A stretch of DNA of 64,000 nt from Lysobacter niastensis (GTDB taxonomy: Bacteria > Pseudomonadota > Gammaproteobacteria > Xanthomonadales > Xanthomonadaceae). Where the stretch lies: assembly GCF_015453285.1 (NCBI RefSeq), contig NZ_JADLZT010000003.1, forward strand, positions 62,001 to 126,000, in the 5' to 3' direction. Of this stretch, positions 8,220 through 17,684 are shown in pieces (position 1 is the first letter of the stretch; every line of letters begins with the position of its first letter). The notes under the pieces are model-generated. The model worked only from the letters and a program-made list of their open reading frames with translations, did not search any database and was not told the origin of the DNA. The translations under genes were made by a program, and so were the position numbers.

Positions 8220-8741
8220 GTGACGGCACGCCCGCCCCACCCGATCCTCAATCTGGACGCGGTCGAGTTCGTGGACTACGAGCGCGGCTCCCCCGGCGCC
8301 GATCCGGAGCGCTATGGCAGCCGGCGCGGCGCGGTAGGCCCGCGAATCGGCGCGACCCAGCTCGGCTACAACGTTACGGTGATCGCGCCCGGCAAGCGCG
8401 CATTCCCGGCGCACCACCATGCCGTCAACGAAGAGATGTTCTTCATCCTCGAAGGCCAGGGCGAAGTGCGCATCGGCGATGCCGTGCACCCGCTCCGCGC
8501 GGGCGATTTCATTGCCTGCCCCGCCGGGGCTTCGGACACTGCACACCAGATCCGCAACACCGGCACCGCCGACCTGAAGTACATCGCGGTCAGCACCATG
8601 CGTTATCCCGAAGTCGTGGGTTACCCCGACTCGGGCAAGTTCGGAGTGCGCGCCGATCTGCCCGGCCCGGCCGGCACGCGCGAAAACTTCGTCTACATTG
8701 GCCGAGCCGGCGAAAGCCACGATTACTGGGAAGGCGAATAG
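8220..8741 (+). CDS. Cupin-domain protein in the liu operon
   Basis: A 173-residue single-domain cupin with a GTG start 4 bases after the liuC stop. Cupin motif 1 is visible as PAHHHAVNEEMFFILEG (metal-ligand His and Glu) with motif 2 around GDFIACPAGASDTAHQI. The C-terminus is acidic (DYWEGE). It has no signal peptide. Similar cupins are often described only as auxin-binding-like or mannose-6-phosphate-isomerase-like and have no firm substrate. Its place between liuC and liuD suggests a link to branched-chain acyl metabolism, but no step of the known pathway lacks an enzyme here, so the role is open. Confidence 0.82.
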   Translation: MTARPPHPILNLDAVEFVDYERGSPGADPERYGSRRGAVGPRIGATQLGYNVTVIAPGKRAFPAHHHAVNEEMFFILEGQGEVRIGDAVHPLRAGDFIACPAGASDTAHQIRNTGTADLKYIAVSTMRYPEVVGYPDSGKFGVRADLPGPAGTRENFVYIGRAGESHDYWEGE

Positions 8742-8791
8742 GCCTCCTGCCCTCCACGACGTCCGCTGATCGCCTTCAAGAACGAGAACGC

Positions 8792-10810
8792 ATGTTCGAC
8801 AAGATCCTCATTGCCAATCGCGGCGAAATCGCCTGCCGCGTGATCCGCACCTGCCGCCGCCTCGGCATCCGCACCGTCGCGGTGTATTCGCAGGCCGATG
8901 CGGGCGCGCAGCATGTTCGTCTTGCCGACGAAGCGTGGCCGATCGGCGGCCCGCGTCCGGTCGAAAGCTACCTGCGCGGCGACGCCATCATCGACGTCGC
9001 GCGACAGTCCGGCGCACAGGCGATCCATCCGGGCTACGGCTTCCTCAGCGAGAACGCCGATTTCGCCGACGCGGTCGAAGCCGCCGGCATCGTCTTCATC
9101 GGCCCGAAAGCGGCGTCGATGCGCAAGATGGGCAGCAAGGCCGGCGCCAAGGAGCTGATGCATGCGGCCGGCGTGCCGGTCGTGCCGGGCTACACCGGCG
9201 AGGACCAGAGCCCGCAGACCCTGCAGCGCGAAGCCGACGCGATCGGCTATCCGCTGATGATCAAGGCCGCGCACGGCGGCGGCGGCAAGGGCATGCGGAT
9301 CGTGCGCGACTCGGCCGAGTTCATCGCGAACCTGGAAAGCTGCCAGCGCGAAGCCGCCGGCGCATTCGGCCGCGACCGCGTGCTGCTGGAGCGTTATGTC
9401 GAACGCCCGCGCCACATCGAGATCCAGGTGTTCGCCGATGACCACGGCCACGCCATCCACCTCAACGAGCGCGAGTGCTCCGCGCAGCGCCGCTACCAGA
9501 AGGTGCTGGAGGAATCGCCCTCGCCCTTCCTCACGCAGGAACTGCGCGAGGCAATGGGCGCCGCCGCGGTGCTGGCCGCGCGCGCGATCGACTACGTCAA
9601 CGCCGGCACCGTGGAGTTCATCGTCGGGCAGGACGGTGGCTTCTACTTCATGGAGATCAACACGCGCCTGCAGGTCGAACACCCGGTCACCGAGATGGTC
9701 ACCGGGCTGGACCTGGTCGAGTGGCAACTGCGTGTCGCCGCCGGCGAAGCGCTGCCGCTCGCGCAGGACGCCATTGCACAGAACGGCCATGCCATCGAGG
9801 TGCGCCTGTACGCCGAGGATCCGGAAGCCGGCTTCCTGCCGGGCTCGGGCCGGCTCGAGCGGCTGCGACTGCCGGCCACCGATGCGCACGTGCGCATCGA
9901 CTCGGGCGTGATCGAAGGCGACACCGTGACGATCTTCTACGACCCGATGATCGCCAAGCTGATCGTCCACGACGCCGACCGTCCGCGCGCCCTAGCCCGC
10001 CTGCGCGCGGCGCTGGCAGAGAGCGACATCGTCGGGCCGAAGTCCAACATCGAGTTCCTCGAGCGCCTGGTCCGCCACCCCGCGGTCGTCGCCGGGACGA
10101 TCGATACCGGCTATCTGGACCGCAGCCTCGATGAGTTCATGCCCGCCGCGGGCGAAGACCACGAGGATCTGCTGATCGCCGCGACGGTGGCCCAGTTGCT
10201 CGCCCAGGAGCGCGACACGCTGCAGCGCGCGACACGCTCGGCCGACCCCACTTCGCCGTGGGCCATCGCCGACGGCTGGCGGCTGGGACATGGCAGCCGC
10301 CGCAGCCTGGCCTTCCTGGGCCGCGAACAGCGCCTGGAAGTCCATGCCCAGGGCAGCGGCGGCGAATACCGCATCGAACATGCCGGCCGCACCCGCCGGG
10401 TCGAGGGGGCACGCCTGAACGGGGCGGGGGCGCGCCTTAACGGAGCGGAGCTCAGCCTGCGGGTTGACGGGAAATCCCTGCGTTTTGCGTTGCTGGGGGA
10501 TGAGGGGACGATCGTGGTGCACGACGGCGAGCGGCGGCTGCGCCTGCAACCGGTGCCGATGTATCGTCACGAACAGAGCGCGGGCGCCGGTGCCGGGCAC
10601 CAGGTGATCGCGCCGATGCCGGGGCGGGTCGTGGTGGTCCGCGCCAGCGCGGGGGATCCGGTCGAGGCCGGACAGGAGCTGATGGTGATCGAAGCGATGA
10701 AGATGGAGTTGAGCCTGAAGGCACCGCGCGCCGGCACCATTGCCGAGGTGCGCGCCGCCGGTGGCGACTTCGTCGAAGCCGACGCCGTGCTGGTGACGCT
10801 GGCGTCATGA
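8792..10810 (+). CDS. liuD: Methylcrotonyl-CoA carboxylase, biotin carboxylase/carrier (alpha) subunit
   Basis: A 672-residue protein that carboxylates its own biotin with ATP and bicarbonate for LiuB. The biotin carboxylase domain starts FDKILIANRGEIACRV, with the ATP-grasp glycine loop HGGGGKGMRIV and the EINTRLQVEHPVTE signature. After a BT-like linker (about 450-590) comes the biotinyl domain with EAMKM, the biotin Lys at about residue 637. Near residues 540-552 there is a short in-frame duplication (ARLNGAG then ARLNGAE). The stop overlaps the liuE ATG (ATGA). Confidence 0.95.
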   Translation: MFDKILIANRGEIACRVIRTCRRLGIRTVAVYSQADAGAQHVRLADEAWPIGGPRPVESYLRGDAIIDVARQSGAQAIHPGYGFLSENADFADAVEAAGIVFIGPKAASMRKMGSKAGAKELMHAAGVPVVPGYTGEDQSPQTLQREADAIGYPLMIKAAHGGGGKGMRIVRDSAEFIANLESCQREAAGAFGRDRVLLERYVERPRHIEIQVFADDHGHAIHLNERECSAQRRYQKVLEESPSPFLTQELREAMGAAAVLAARAIDYVNAGTVEFIVGQDGGFYFMEINTRLQVEHPVTEMVTGLDLVEWQLRVAAGEALPLAQDAIAQNGHAIEVRLYAEDPEAGFLPGSGRLERLRLPATDAHVRIDSGVIEGDTVTIFYDPMIAKLIVHDADRPRALARLRAALAESDIVGPKSNIEFLERLVRHPAVVAGTIDTGYLDRSLDEFMPAAGEDHEDLLIAATVAQLLAQERDTLQRATRSADPTSPWAIADGWRLGHGSRRSLAFLGREQRLEVHAQGSGGEYRIEHAGRTRRVEGARLNGAGARLNGAELSLRVDGKSLRFALLGDEGTIVVHDGERRLRLQPVPMYRHEQSAGAGAGHQVIAPMPGRVVVVRASAGDPVEAGQELMVIEAMKMELSLKAPRAGTIAEVRAAGGDFVEADAVLVTLAS

Positions 10811-11703
10811 AGAGTTCGGTGCGCATCGTCGAGGTCGGTCCCCGCGACGGATTGCAGAACGAAAAGGCCACCATCGCCACGGCGGACAAGATCGAGCTGA
10901 TCGACCGCCTGTCGGCGACCGGCCTGCGCAGCATCGAGGCGACCAGCTTCGTCAGCCCGAAATGGGTGCCGCAATTGGCCGATGCATCGGAAGTGTTCTC
11001 CGGCATCGCCCGCCAGCCGGGCGTGCGTTATCCGGTACTGGTGCCGAACGAGCAGGGCTACGAGCGCGCCCGCGCCGTCGGCGTCGAGGAGATCGCGGTA
11101 TTCACCGCCGCGTCGGAAGCCTTCAACCTCAAGAACATCAACGCCAGCATCGACGAATCGCTGCAGCGCTTCGCGCCGGTGATGGCACGCGCCGCCGCCG
11201 ACGGTGTCGCGGTGCGCGGGTATGTCTCCACCGTGCTCGGCTGCCCCTACCAGGGCGACGTGCCGCTGTCCGACGTCGTCCGCGTCGCCAAGGCACTGCA
11301 CGAGATGGGCTGCTACGAGGTTTCGCTGGGCGACACGATCGGCGTCGGCACGCCGGCCAAGGCGCGGGCGATGCTGCTCGCGGTCGCGCAGGAAGTTCCG
11401 ATCAGCTCGCTTGCCGTGCACTTCCACGACACCTATGGCCAGGCGCTGGCCAACATCCTTGCCTGCCTTGAAGAAGGCGTGGCGGTGGTCGACTCAGCGG
11501 TCTCCGGCACCGGCGGCTGCCCGTACGCGAAGGGCGCCAGCGGCAACGTCGCCAGCGAAGACGTTGTGTACATGCTGCACGGGCTCGGCATCGAGACCGG
11601 TGTCGACCTGCCGAAACTGGCCGAGACCGGCCGCTGGCTCGCCGCCCTGCTGGGGCGCGAGACCGGCAGCAAGGCCGGCAAGGCACTAGCCGCTGCATCA
11701 TGA
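10807..11703 (+). CDS. liuE: Hydroxymethylglutaryl-CoA lyase
   Basis: A 298-residue TIM-barrel lyase that splits HMG-CoA into acetoacetate and acetyl-CoA, the last liu step. It shows the GPRDGLQNE metal and substrate loop at the N-terminus, HFHDTYGQALAN (divalent-metal His residues) and GTGGCPYAKGASGN with the catalytic Cys. It starts on the liuD stop (ATGA), and its own stop overlaps the next gene in the same way. Confidence 0.95.
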   Translation: MKSSVRIVEVGPRDGLQNEKATIATADKIELIDRLSATGLRSIEATSFVSPKWVPQLADASEVFSGIARQPGVRYPVLVPNEQGYERARAVGVEEIAVFTAASEAFNLKNINASIDESLQRFAPVMARAAADGVAVRGYVSTVLGCPYQGDVPLSDVVRVAKALHEMGCYEVSLGDTIGVGTPAKARAMLLAVAQEVPISSLAVHFHDTYGQALANILACLEEGVAVVDSAVSGTGGCPYAKGASGNVASEDVVYMLHGLGIETGVDLPKLAETGRWLAALLGRETGSKAGKALAAAS

Positions 11704-14291
11704 GCAGCGCGCCGCAGGCACCGGCCGCCACCAGGTCCTCCGCACCGGAGGAAACGGCAGCCACGCTTGCGGCGCTCGAGCACTCCCTCCTCGACCCGGC
11801 CTTGCCGGAGTCCACGCGCGTTCTGCTGGAACGCGCGCGCGACGCACTGGTCGCATCCATCGATGAAGCGCGAACCGCCCGGCAGAACTACCGGGCGTTG
11901 TTCGACGCCGTGCCCGACCCGGTCAGCATCATCGCCTGGGACGGCACCGTCCTCGATCTCAACAAGGCCGGCATGGCCGCCTACAAGCGACCGCGCGCGG
12001 AGATCGTCGGCCAGCCGATCCACGTGCTCAATCCGGATCTTCCGCGCGACCACATGGGCCCCGTGCACGACGCGTTGACGCGGGGCGACACCTACGTGGT
12101 CGAAGTGACCAACATGCGCGCCGACGGCACGCGTTTTCCGGTCGAGGTGCATTCGGCCGCTTTCGACCACGAAGGCGAGCGCTGCATGGTCGCCGTCGCC
12201 CGCGACCTCAGCGGCCGCCACGATGCCGAACTGCGCTACCGCGAGCTGATGGAAACCATCGACCGCGGCATCCTGGTGCGCAACGCCGACCAGCGCATCG
12301 TCTACGCCAATCCGGCGGCGATACGTCTGTTCGAAGTCGAGGAAGGCCTGAGCCTGGACGAAGAGCTGCGCCCCGAACGCTGGAAAGTGTTCGACGAGCA
12401 CGGCCGCGAACTGACCGAGCCACAGCTGCCCTCGATGCGAGCGCTGCAGACGGGCGAGTTCTCCGCGAGCGCGGTGCTGGGCTTCTACAATTGCCGCCTG
12501 CGGCGTCTGCGCTGGATGTCGGTCACCACCGTGCCGCAGTTCGCCGCCGGCAGCCACCGCCCCCATCAGGTGCTGTCGCTGTTTTCTGACGTCACCGAGC
12601 TGAAGCGCGACAGCGCCCTGTTCGATCGCGCGCAGGCGCTGGCGCACATCGGTGGCTGGGAATGGGATACCGGCCGCAACCATTTGCACCTGACCGCCGA
12701 GGCACGCCACATCCTGGGCGCGCACCCAGCGCCGGAAACGGTCGATGACATGCTCGCATGCCTGCGCGATCCCGACCGTCACAGGCTTCGCTCCGCGCTC
12801 GACCACGCGGTGTCGTCCGGCCGCAGCTTCGACCTGGAACTGCAGGGCCAGCAGATGGAGGGCCCGTCTTTCTGGGTGCGCTTCATCGGCGAAGCCGAAC
12901 CCGGCAATCCGATCGGCTCGCGCATCACCGGCACGCTGCAGGACATCACCGAACGGCGCCGTTCCGAGGAGAGCCTGCGCATGCAGGCGCGCAGCGACGC
13001 GCTCACCGGGCTGCTCAACCGGGATGCGGTGCTGCACGAACTCGAAACACGCCTCGACGACCCACGTCGCTCGACGCTGGCCGTGCTCTACATCGACCTG
13101 GACCGCTTCAAGGTGGTCAACGACGTGCTCGGCCACGCCGCCGGCGACCGCCTGCTCGCGTCGGCGGCACGGCGCATCCAGCGTGCCGTCGGCCATGAAG
13201 GGCTGATCGCCCGCTTCGGTGGCGACGAGTTCCTGGTGGTGTGCGACTGCGGCGACGAGCCGCAACGGCCGGAGCGCCTGGCCGATGCGATCCTGGAGAT
13301 CTTCGCCGACAGTTTCCGCATGGACGGCGAGGAGTTCAGCATCACCGCCAGCATCGGTATCGCCCAGTCGCCGATCGACGGCCTGCGTTCGCAGCAGCTG
13401 ATCCAGAGCGCCGACGTCGCCATGTACGACAGCAAGCGTCGCGGCCGCAACGGCTGGCAATCGTTCACCCCAGAACTCGCCGAGCAGCAGTTGCACCGGC
13501 TTCAGCTGGAAACGCACCTGCGCCGCGCGGTCGGCAACGAGGAGTTCCACCTGGTGTACCAGCCGCAGGTGCGGCTCACCGACGGCGCGGTGGTATCGGC
13601 CGAGGCGCTGATCCGGTGGCGTAACCAGTCGCTGGGCGAAATGCGCCCTGCCCGCTTCATCGACCATGCCGAGACCACCGGGGACATCGTCGGCATCGGC
13701 GGCTGGGTGCTGCGCGAGGCCTGCCAGCAGATGCGGCGCTGGCGCAACGACGGGCTCGGCATCGAACGTATCGCGGTCAACGTGTCGTACCGGCAGTTCC
13801 TCGGCGAGGACCTGGCCAGCAGCGTCGCCGCGGCGCTTGCCGAATCCGGCATTCCCGGCAGCGCGCTGGAACTGGAGTTCACCGAGCGCGTGCTGATCGA
13901 GGACGTGCCCGACACGCTGCGCACGTTCGAGATCCTGCGCGACCTCGGCGTGGTGCTGACCATCGATGACTTCGGCGAGGGCTACAGCGCCCTGAACTAT
14001 CTGCGGCGCCTGCCGATCCACGGGCTCAAGCTGAGCCAGCTGTTCGTGCAGGGCGTGCCGCACAACCAGTCCGACGTCGCCGTGTGCCAGGCGGTGACCG
14101 GCATCGCGCGCAGCCTCGGACTCGGCCTCGTCGCCGAGGGCGTGGAGACCGAACTGCAGCGCCGCTTCCTGCTCGATCTCGGCGTCGAAACGGGCCAGGG
14201 CTTCCTGTTCTCCGCGGGCCTGGTACCCGACGCCTTCCGTCAGTACTGCCTGGCGCGCGGCGCAGCAATGGACATGACCGCGACGCTCTGA
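11700..14291 (+). CDS. PAS-PAS-PAS-GGDEF-EAL cyclic-di-GMP protein
   Basis: An 863-residue soluble signalling protein. Three PAS-like segments (about 65-180, 180-300 and 305-430) precede a GGDEF domain with intact RFGGDEF at about 504-510 and an EAL domain (E at about 634). The position where an RxxD inhibitory site would lie reads GHEG, so no product-inhibition site is present. The EAL residues look complete (EALIRW, NVSYRQF, ELEFTE, DDFGEGYS, a Lys, AEGVETE, GQGF), although the usual KID is KLS. Both activities are therefore possible. It is translationally coupled to liuE by ATGA, which is unusual for a signalling gene. Confidence 0.9.
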   Translation: MSSAPQAPAATRSSAPEETAATLAALEHSLLDPALPESTRVLLERARDALVASIDEARTARQNYRALFDAVPDPVSIIAWDGTVLDLNKAGMAAYKRPRAEIVGQPIHVLNPDLPRDHMGPVHDALTRGDTYVVEVTNMRADGTRFPVEVHSAAFDHEGERCMVAVARDLSGRHDAELRYRELMETIDRGILVRNADQRIVYANPAAIRLFEVEEGLSLDEELRPERWKVFDEHGRELTEPQLPSMRALQTGEFSASAVLGFYNCRLRRLRWMSVTTVPQFAAGSHRPHQVLSLFSDVTELKRDSALFDRAQALAHIGGWEWDTGRNHLHLTAEARHILGAHPAPETVDDMLACLRDPDRHRLRSALDHAVSSGRSFDLELQGQQMEGPSFWVRFIGEAEPGNPIGSRITGTLQDITERRRSEESLRMQARSDALTGLLNRDAVLHELETRLDDPRRSTLAVLYIDLDRFKVVNDVLGHAAGDRLLASAARRIQRAVGHEGLIARFGGDEFLVVCDCGDEPQRPERLADAILEIFADSFRMDGEEFSITASIGIAQSPIDGLRSQQLIQSADVAMYDSKRRGRNGWQSFTPELAEQQLHRLQLETHLRRAVGNEEFHLVYQPQVRLTDGAVVSAEALIRWRNQSLGEMRPARFIDHAETTGDIVGIGGWVLREACQQMRRWRNDGLGIERIAVNVSYRQFLGEDLASSVAAALAESGIPGSALELEFTERVLIEDVPDTLRTFEILRDLGVVLTIDDFGEGYSALNYLRRLPIHGLKLSQLFVQGVPHNQSDVAVCQAVTGIARSLGLGLVAEGVETELQRRFLLDLGVETGQGFLFSAGLVPDAFRQYCLARGAAMDMTATL

Positions 14292-14332
14292 GCCCCGCTA
14301 TCATCGATCGCCGCCCCAAATGACAGGCCACG

Positions 14333-14827
14333 ATGAGCGACCAGACCCGCTACCTGATCCGTCCGATCGAACCGCGCGACGACGCCGCCATGGCCGCGAT
14401 CATCCGCAAGGTGATGCCGGAGTTCGGCGCGGTCGGCGAAGGCTTCGCGATCAACGATCCGGAAGTCGACTGGATGCACCGCGCCTATTCGGCGCCGCGC
14501 AGTGCGTATTTCGTCGTCGAAAGCGAGGGCGTGGTCGTCGGTGGCGGCGGTGTCGCGCCGCTGACCGGCGGCGACGGCGCGACCTGCGAGTTGCGCAAGA
14601 TGTACTTCCTGCCCGAGGCCCGCGGTCTCGGTGCCGGCGCCGCGATGATGGCGCGCTGCCTGGACGCGGCACGCGGGTTCGGCTTCCGCCGCTGCTACCT
14701 GGAAACGCTGTGCGGCATGGACGCTGCGAAGAAGCTCTACCTGCGCACAGGTTTCACGCCCCTCGATGCGCCTCTGGGCGACACCGGCCATGGCGGTTGC
14801 AACGCGTTCTACTCCCTCGACCTGTAG
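14333..14827 (+). CDS. GNAT family N-acetyltransferase
   Basis: A 164-residue single-domain GNAT. The acetyl-CoA pyrophosphate loop is visible as LPEARGLGAGAAMM (about residues 97-110), preceded by the beta-strand CELRKMYF and followed by YLETLCGMDAAKKLYLRTGFTPL. The substrate is unknown. It lies 41 bases after the GGDEF-EAL gene and 27 before the amidohydrolase, all on the same strand. Confidence 0.85.
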   Translation: MSDQTRYLIRPIEPRDDAAMAAIIRKVMPEFGAVGEGFAINDPEVDWMHRAYSAPRSAYFVVESEGVVVGGGGVAPLTGGDGATCELRKMYFLPEARGLGAGAAMMARCLDAARGFGFRRCYLETLCGMDAAKKLYLRTGFTPLDAPLGDTGHGGCNAFYSLDL

Positions 14828-14854
14828 GCCCCTCCCTCCGTGCGAGGTGTGACG

Positions 14855-16192
14855 ATGAAGTCCTGCCTGCGTGTTCTCGCTTGCATGCTGCTGGCTGCAA
14901 GCACCGCATCAACGGCCGCCGATGCACAGAAGCGTCCGCCGTCCGCGCCTGTCCTGCTGGTGCCGGAACGGGTCTGGACAGGCGACACCGACGCCGCGCA
15001 TACCGGCTGGGCGGTGCTGGTGCGCGACGGCGTCATCGCGGCCGCCGGCCCCATTGGCCAGGTGCCTGCGCCCGCCGACGCACGACGCATCGACCTGCCC
15101 GGCGCCACGCTGGTGCCGGGCCTGATCGACCTGCATTCGCACCTGTTCCTGCATCCGTATAACGAAACGCTCTGGAACGACCAGGTCCTGAAGGAGCCGG
15201 TCGACTACCGCACGCTGATGGCGGCGAAGCATGCGCGCGACACGCTGCGCGCGGGCTTCACCACGCTGCGCGACCTCGGCACCGAAGGCGCCGGCTATGC
15301 CGACGTGGCGGTCAAACGCGCGATCGAGGACGGGCTGATCGAAGGCCCGCGCCTGTTCGTTTCCACGCTCGCGATCGTCGCCACGGCCAGCTACGGGCCG
15401 GGTCCGCGCGGCTTCCGCCCGGACCTGCATTTGCCGAGCGGCGCGCAGGAGGTCAGCGGCACCGGCGAGGTGATCCGCGCCGTGCGCGAGCAGGCCGGAC
15501 ACGGTGCCGACTGGATCAAGGTCTACGCCGATTACCGCATTGGCACCGATGGGAGCGCGCAGCCGACCTTCACCGCCGACGAACTGCGCGCCCTGGTCGA
15601 GGCGGCGCACGCCAGCGGACGCCCGGTGGCGGCGCATGCCTCCAGCGATGCCGGGATGCGCATGGCGATCGAGGCTGGCGTCGACAGTATCGAACACGGA
15701 ACGGCGGGCACCGCCGCCACCTTCAAGCGGATGCGCGAGCGCGGCGTCGTCTACCTGCCGACCCTGACCGCGGTCGAATCCTACGGCCAGTATTTCGAGA
15801 AGTACGTGCCCGGGCAGTCGCCGCCGACTCCCGAGATGCGCGACGCCGAGCGCGCCTTCAAGGCGGCCCTGGCGGCCGGCACGACCATCGGCTGCGGCAG
15901 CGACGTGGGCGTGTTCCCGCATGGCGACAATTACCGCGAGCCGGTCTGGATGGTGCGGCTGGGCATGTCCGCGCCCCAGGCCCTGCGCGCCTGCACGTCG
16001 CTCGCCGCGCGCATCCTCCGCCAGGAAGCCCGCATCGGCCGGATCGCGCCGGGCCTGCGCGCCGACCTGGCCGCGTTCGAGGGGGATCCCAGCATGCGGA
16101 TCGAGGATCTTCAGCACCCCGTCCTGGCGATGAAGGACGGCACCGTCTACCGCGAACCCGGCGAGGCCGCCCCGGAGCGCCCGGTCCGGTAA
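14855..16192 (+). CDS. Exported amidohydrolase (imidazolonepropionase/Xaa-Pro dipeptidase-like)
   Basis: A 445-residue secreted metal-dependent hydrolase. The ATG at 14855 follows a GAGGTGT site and starts a signal peptide (MKSCLRVLACMLLAASTAS, cleavage near residue 25). Amidohydrolase features in order are DLHSHLF (first metal His pair), WIKVYADY (a candidate carbamylated Lys), VAAHASSDAG, IEHG and the final GCGSDVG aspartate. This pattern fits the group that includes prolidases and imidazolonepropionase-like enzymes; the substrate is not evident. Export suggests peptide or xenobiotic breakdown in the periplasm. Confidence 0.85.
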   Translation: MKSCLRVLACMLLAASTASTAADAQKRPPSAPVLLVPERVWTGDTDAAHTGWAVLVRDGVIAAAGPIGQVPAPADARRIDLPGATLVPGLIDLHSHLFLHPYNETLWNDQVLKEPVDYRTLMAAKHARDTLRAGFTTLRDLGTEGAGYADVAVKRAIEDGLIEGPRLFVSTLAIVATASYGPGPRGFRPDLHLPSGAQEVSGTGEVIRAVREQAGHGADWIKVYADYRIGTDGSAQPTFTADELRALVEAAHASGRPVAAHASSDAGMRMAIEAGVDSIEHGTAGTAATFKRMRERGVVYLPTLTAVESYGQYFEKYVPGQSPPTPEMRDAERAFKAALAAGTTIGCGSDVGVFPHGDNYREPVWMVRLGMSAPQALRACTSLAARILRQEARIGRIAPGLRADLAAFEGDPSMRIEDLQHPVLAMKDGTVYREPGEAAPERPVR

Positions 16193-16223
16193 AATCGCGG
16201 TTTTCCCCGATCCGGATATCCCG

Positions 16224-16994
16224 ATGCAACTCGACCACGTCCGCGCCGTCGTCACCGGCGGCGTTTCCGGCCTTGGCTTCGCCGTCGCCCAGCACCTGGT
16301 CGCCCAGGGTGGCAAGGTCGCCCTGTTCGATGTCAACGACGACAAGGGCGCCGCTGCCGTCGCCGAACTCGGCCAGGCCAATGCCCGCTACTTCAAGACC
16401 GACGTCACCAGCGAAGCCGGCGTCGCCGCCAACCTCGCCGCGGCGAAGGAATTCCTCGGCGGCCTGAACACGGTCGTCAACTGCGCGGGCATCCTCGGCG
16501 CCGGCCGCGTGCTGGGCAAGGAAGGCTCGATGCCGCTGTCGCAGTTCCAGACCACGGTGATGGTCAACCTGATCGGCAGCTTCAATGTCTCCAAGGCCGC
16601 CGCCGAACTGATGCAGCACAACGAGGCCGGCGTCGACGGCGAACGCGGCGTCATCGTCAACACTGCATCGGTCGCCGCCTACGAGGGACAGATCGGCCAG
16701 GCCGCCTACTCGGCCAGCAAGGGCGGCGTGGTCGGCATGACCCTGCCGATGGCGCGCGAACTGGCGCGCTTCGGCATCCGCGTGATGACCGTCGCACCGG
16801 GCATCTTCTGGACGCCGATGGTCGACGGCATGCCCGAGTCGGTGCAGCAGTCGCTCGCCGCGTCGATCCCGTTCCCGTCGCGCCTGGGCAAGCCGGAGGA
16901 GTTCGCCGACCTGGTCGCCTATATCCTGCGCAACACCTACCTCAACGGCGAGACCATCCGCCTGGATGGCGCGACGCGACTGGCGCCGAAGTAA
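16224..16994 (+). CDS. Short-chain dehydrogenase, HSD10-like 3-hydroxyacyl-CoA dehydrogenase
   Basis: A 256-residue SDR. The NAD-binding motif is TGGVSGLG (11-18), followed by Asp at the end of strand 2 (LFDVND), which favours NAD over NADP. The NCAGI motif and the YSASKGG catalytic Tyr and Lys are present. The overall sequence matches the human HSD10/2-methyl-3-hydroxybutyryl-CoA dehydrogenase type, which acts in isoleucine breakdown. This fits the neighbouring liu genes, but the substrate is inferred. Confidence 0.85.
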   Translation: MQLDHVRAVVTGGVSGLGFAVAQHLVAQGGKVALFDVNDDKGAAAVAELGQANARYFKTDVTSEAGVAANLAAAKEFLGGLNTVVNCAGILGAGRVLGKEGSMPLSQFQTTVMVNLIGSFNVSKAAAELMQHNEAGVDGERGVIVNTASVAAYEGQIGQAAYSASKGGVVGMTLPMARELARFGIRVMTVAPGIFWTPMVDGMPESVQQSLAASIPFPSRLGKPEEFADLVAYILRNTYLNGETIRLDGATRLAPK

Positions 16995-17064
16995 GCGCCT
17001 GCCCGTTTTCCTGTCGTCCGGCCTGCCGGACGATGCCCAAAGAACACACCATGAGTTGCAGAGC

Positions 17065-17631
17065 ATGAAAGCGTACGACGTCAAGAAAGGTAACGTGGTC
17101 GAGCACAACAACACCGTCTATCAGGTGCGCGACATCGAGCGCAGCTCGCCGCAGGGCCGCGGCGGCAACGTCAAGTTCCGTTTCACGATGTACTCGGTCC
17201 CGGGTGGTGCCAAGTTCGACCTCAGCCTGGGCGCGGAAGACGAACTCAAGGAAGTCGAGCTGAGCCGCCGCCAGGCGACGTTCTCCTACAAGGACGGCGA
17301 TGCGTTCGTGTTCCTCGACGACGAGGACTACACGCCGTACACGCTCGATGCCGATGTCGTCGGCGACAGCGCGGGCTACATCGTGCCGGACCTCAGCGGC
17401 TGCTACGTGCAGATCATCGACGACGCGCCGGTGGCACTGCAGTTGCCGCAGAGCGTGGCGATCGAAGTCATCGAGACCCCGCCGGAACTGAAGGGCGGCA
17501 CCGCGACCAAGCGCCCGAAGCCGGCCAAGCTGTCGACCGGCATCGAGATCATGGTGCCGGAGTACATCGGCAATGGTGAGCGCGTGCTGGTCAACACCAC
17601 CACCGGCGAGTTCGCCGGCCGCGCGGACTGA
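17065..17631 (+). CDS. yeiP: Elongation factor P-like protein (YeiP/EfpL)
   Basis: A 188-residue EF-P paralogue with the three beta-barrel domains. The ATG at 17065 gives the standard [10 protein letters not shown] start. The loop that carries the modified Lys in true EF-P here reads [12 protein letters not shown], with Arg at 32, as in the YeiP/EfpL group. It should relieve ribosome stalling at polyproline-type sequences. It stands alone in front of a GNAT gene. The upstream ribosome site is weak (GCAGAG), and the start lies within an ATGAGTTGC stretch whose own ATG (17051) encodes only five residues. Confidence 0.9.
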   Translation: MKAYDVKKGNVVEHNNTVYQVRDIERSSPQGRGGNVKFRFTMYSVPGGAKFDLSLGAEDELKEVELSRRQATFSYKDGDAFVFLDDEDYTPYTLDADVVGDSAGYIVPDLSGCYVQIIDDAPVALQLPQSVAIEVIETPPELKGGTATKRPKPAKLSTGIEIMVPEYIGNGERVLVNTTTGEFAGRAD

Positions 17632-17684
17632 CCGGACCACGTCCGTGCACGCGCCTGCGTGCACGGACGATTCCCTTCAAGACC

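Noticed and set aside
11433-14063. Open reading frame of 876 codons on the - strand
   Set aside because: It is antisense to the clear GGDEF-EAL and liuE genes. High GC content leaves few stop codons in this frame, and its protein has no recognisable domain.
17051-17068. Five-codon ORF (ATG AGT TGC AGA GCA TGA) overlapping the EF-P-like start
   Set aside because: Too short and without a ribosome site or terminator; probably chance, although it could couple translation weakly.
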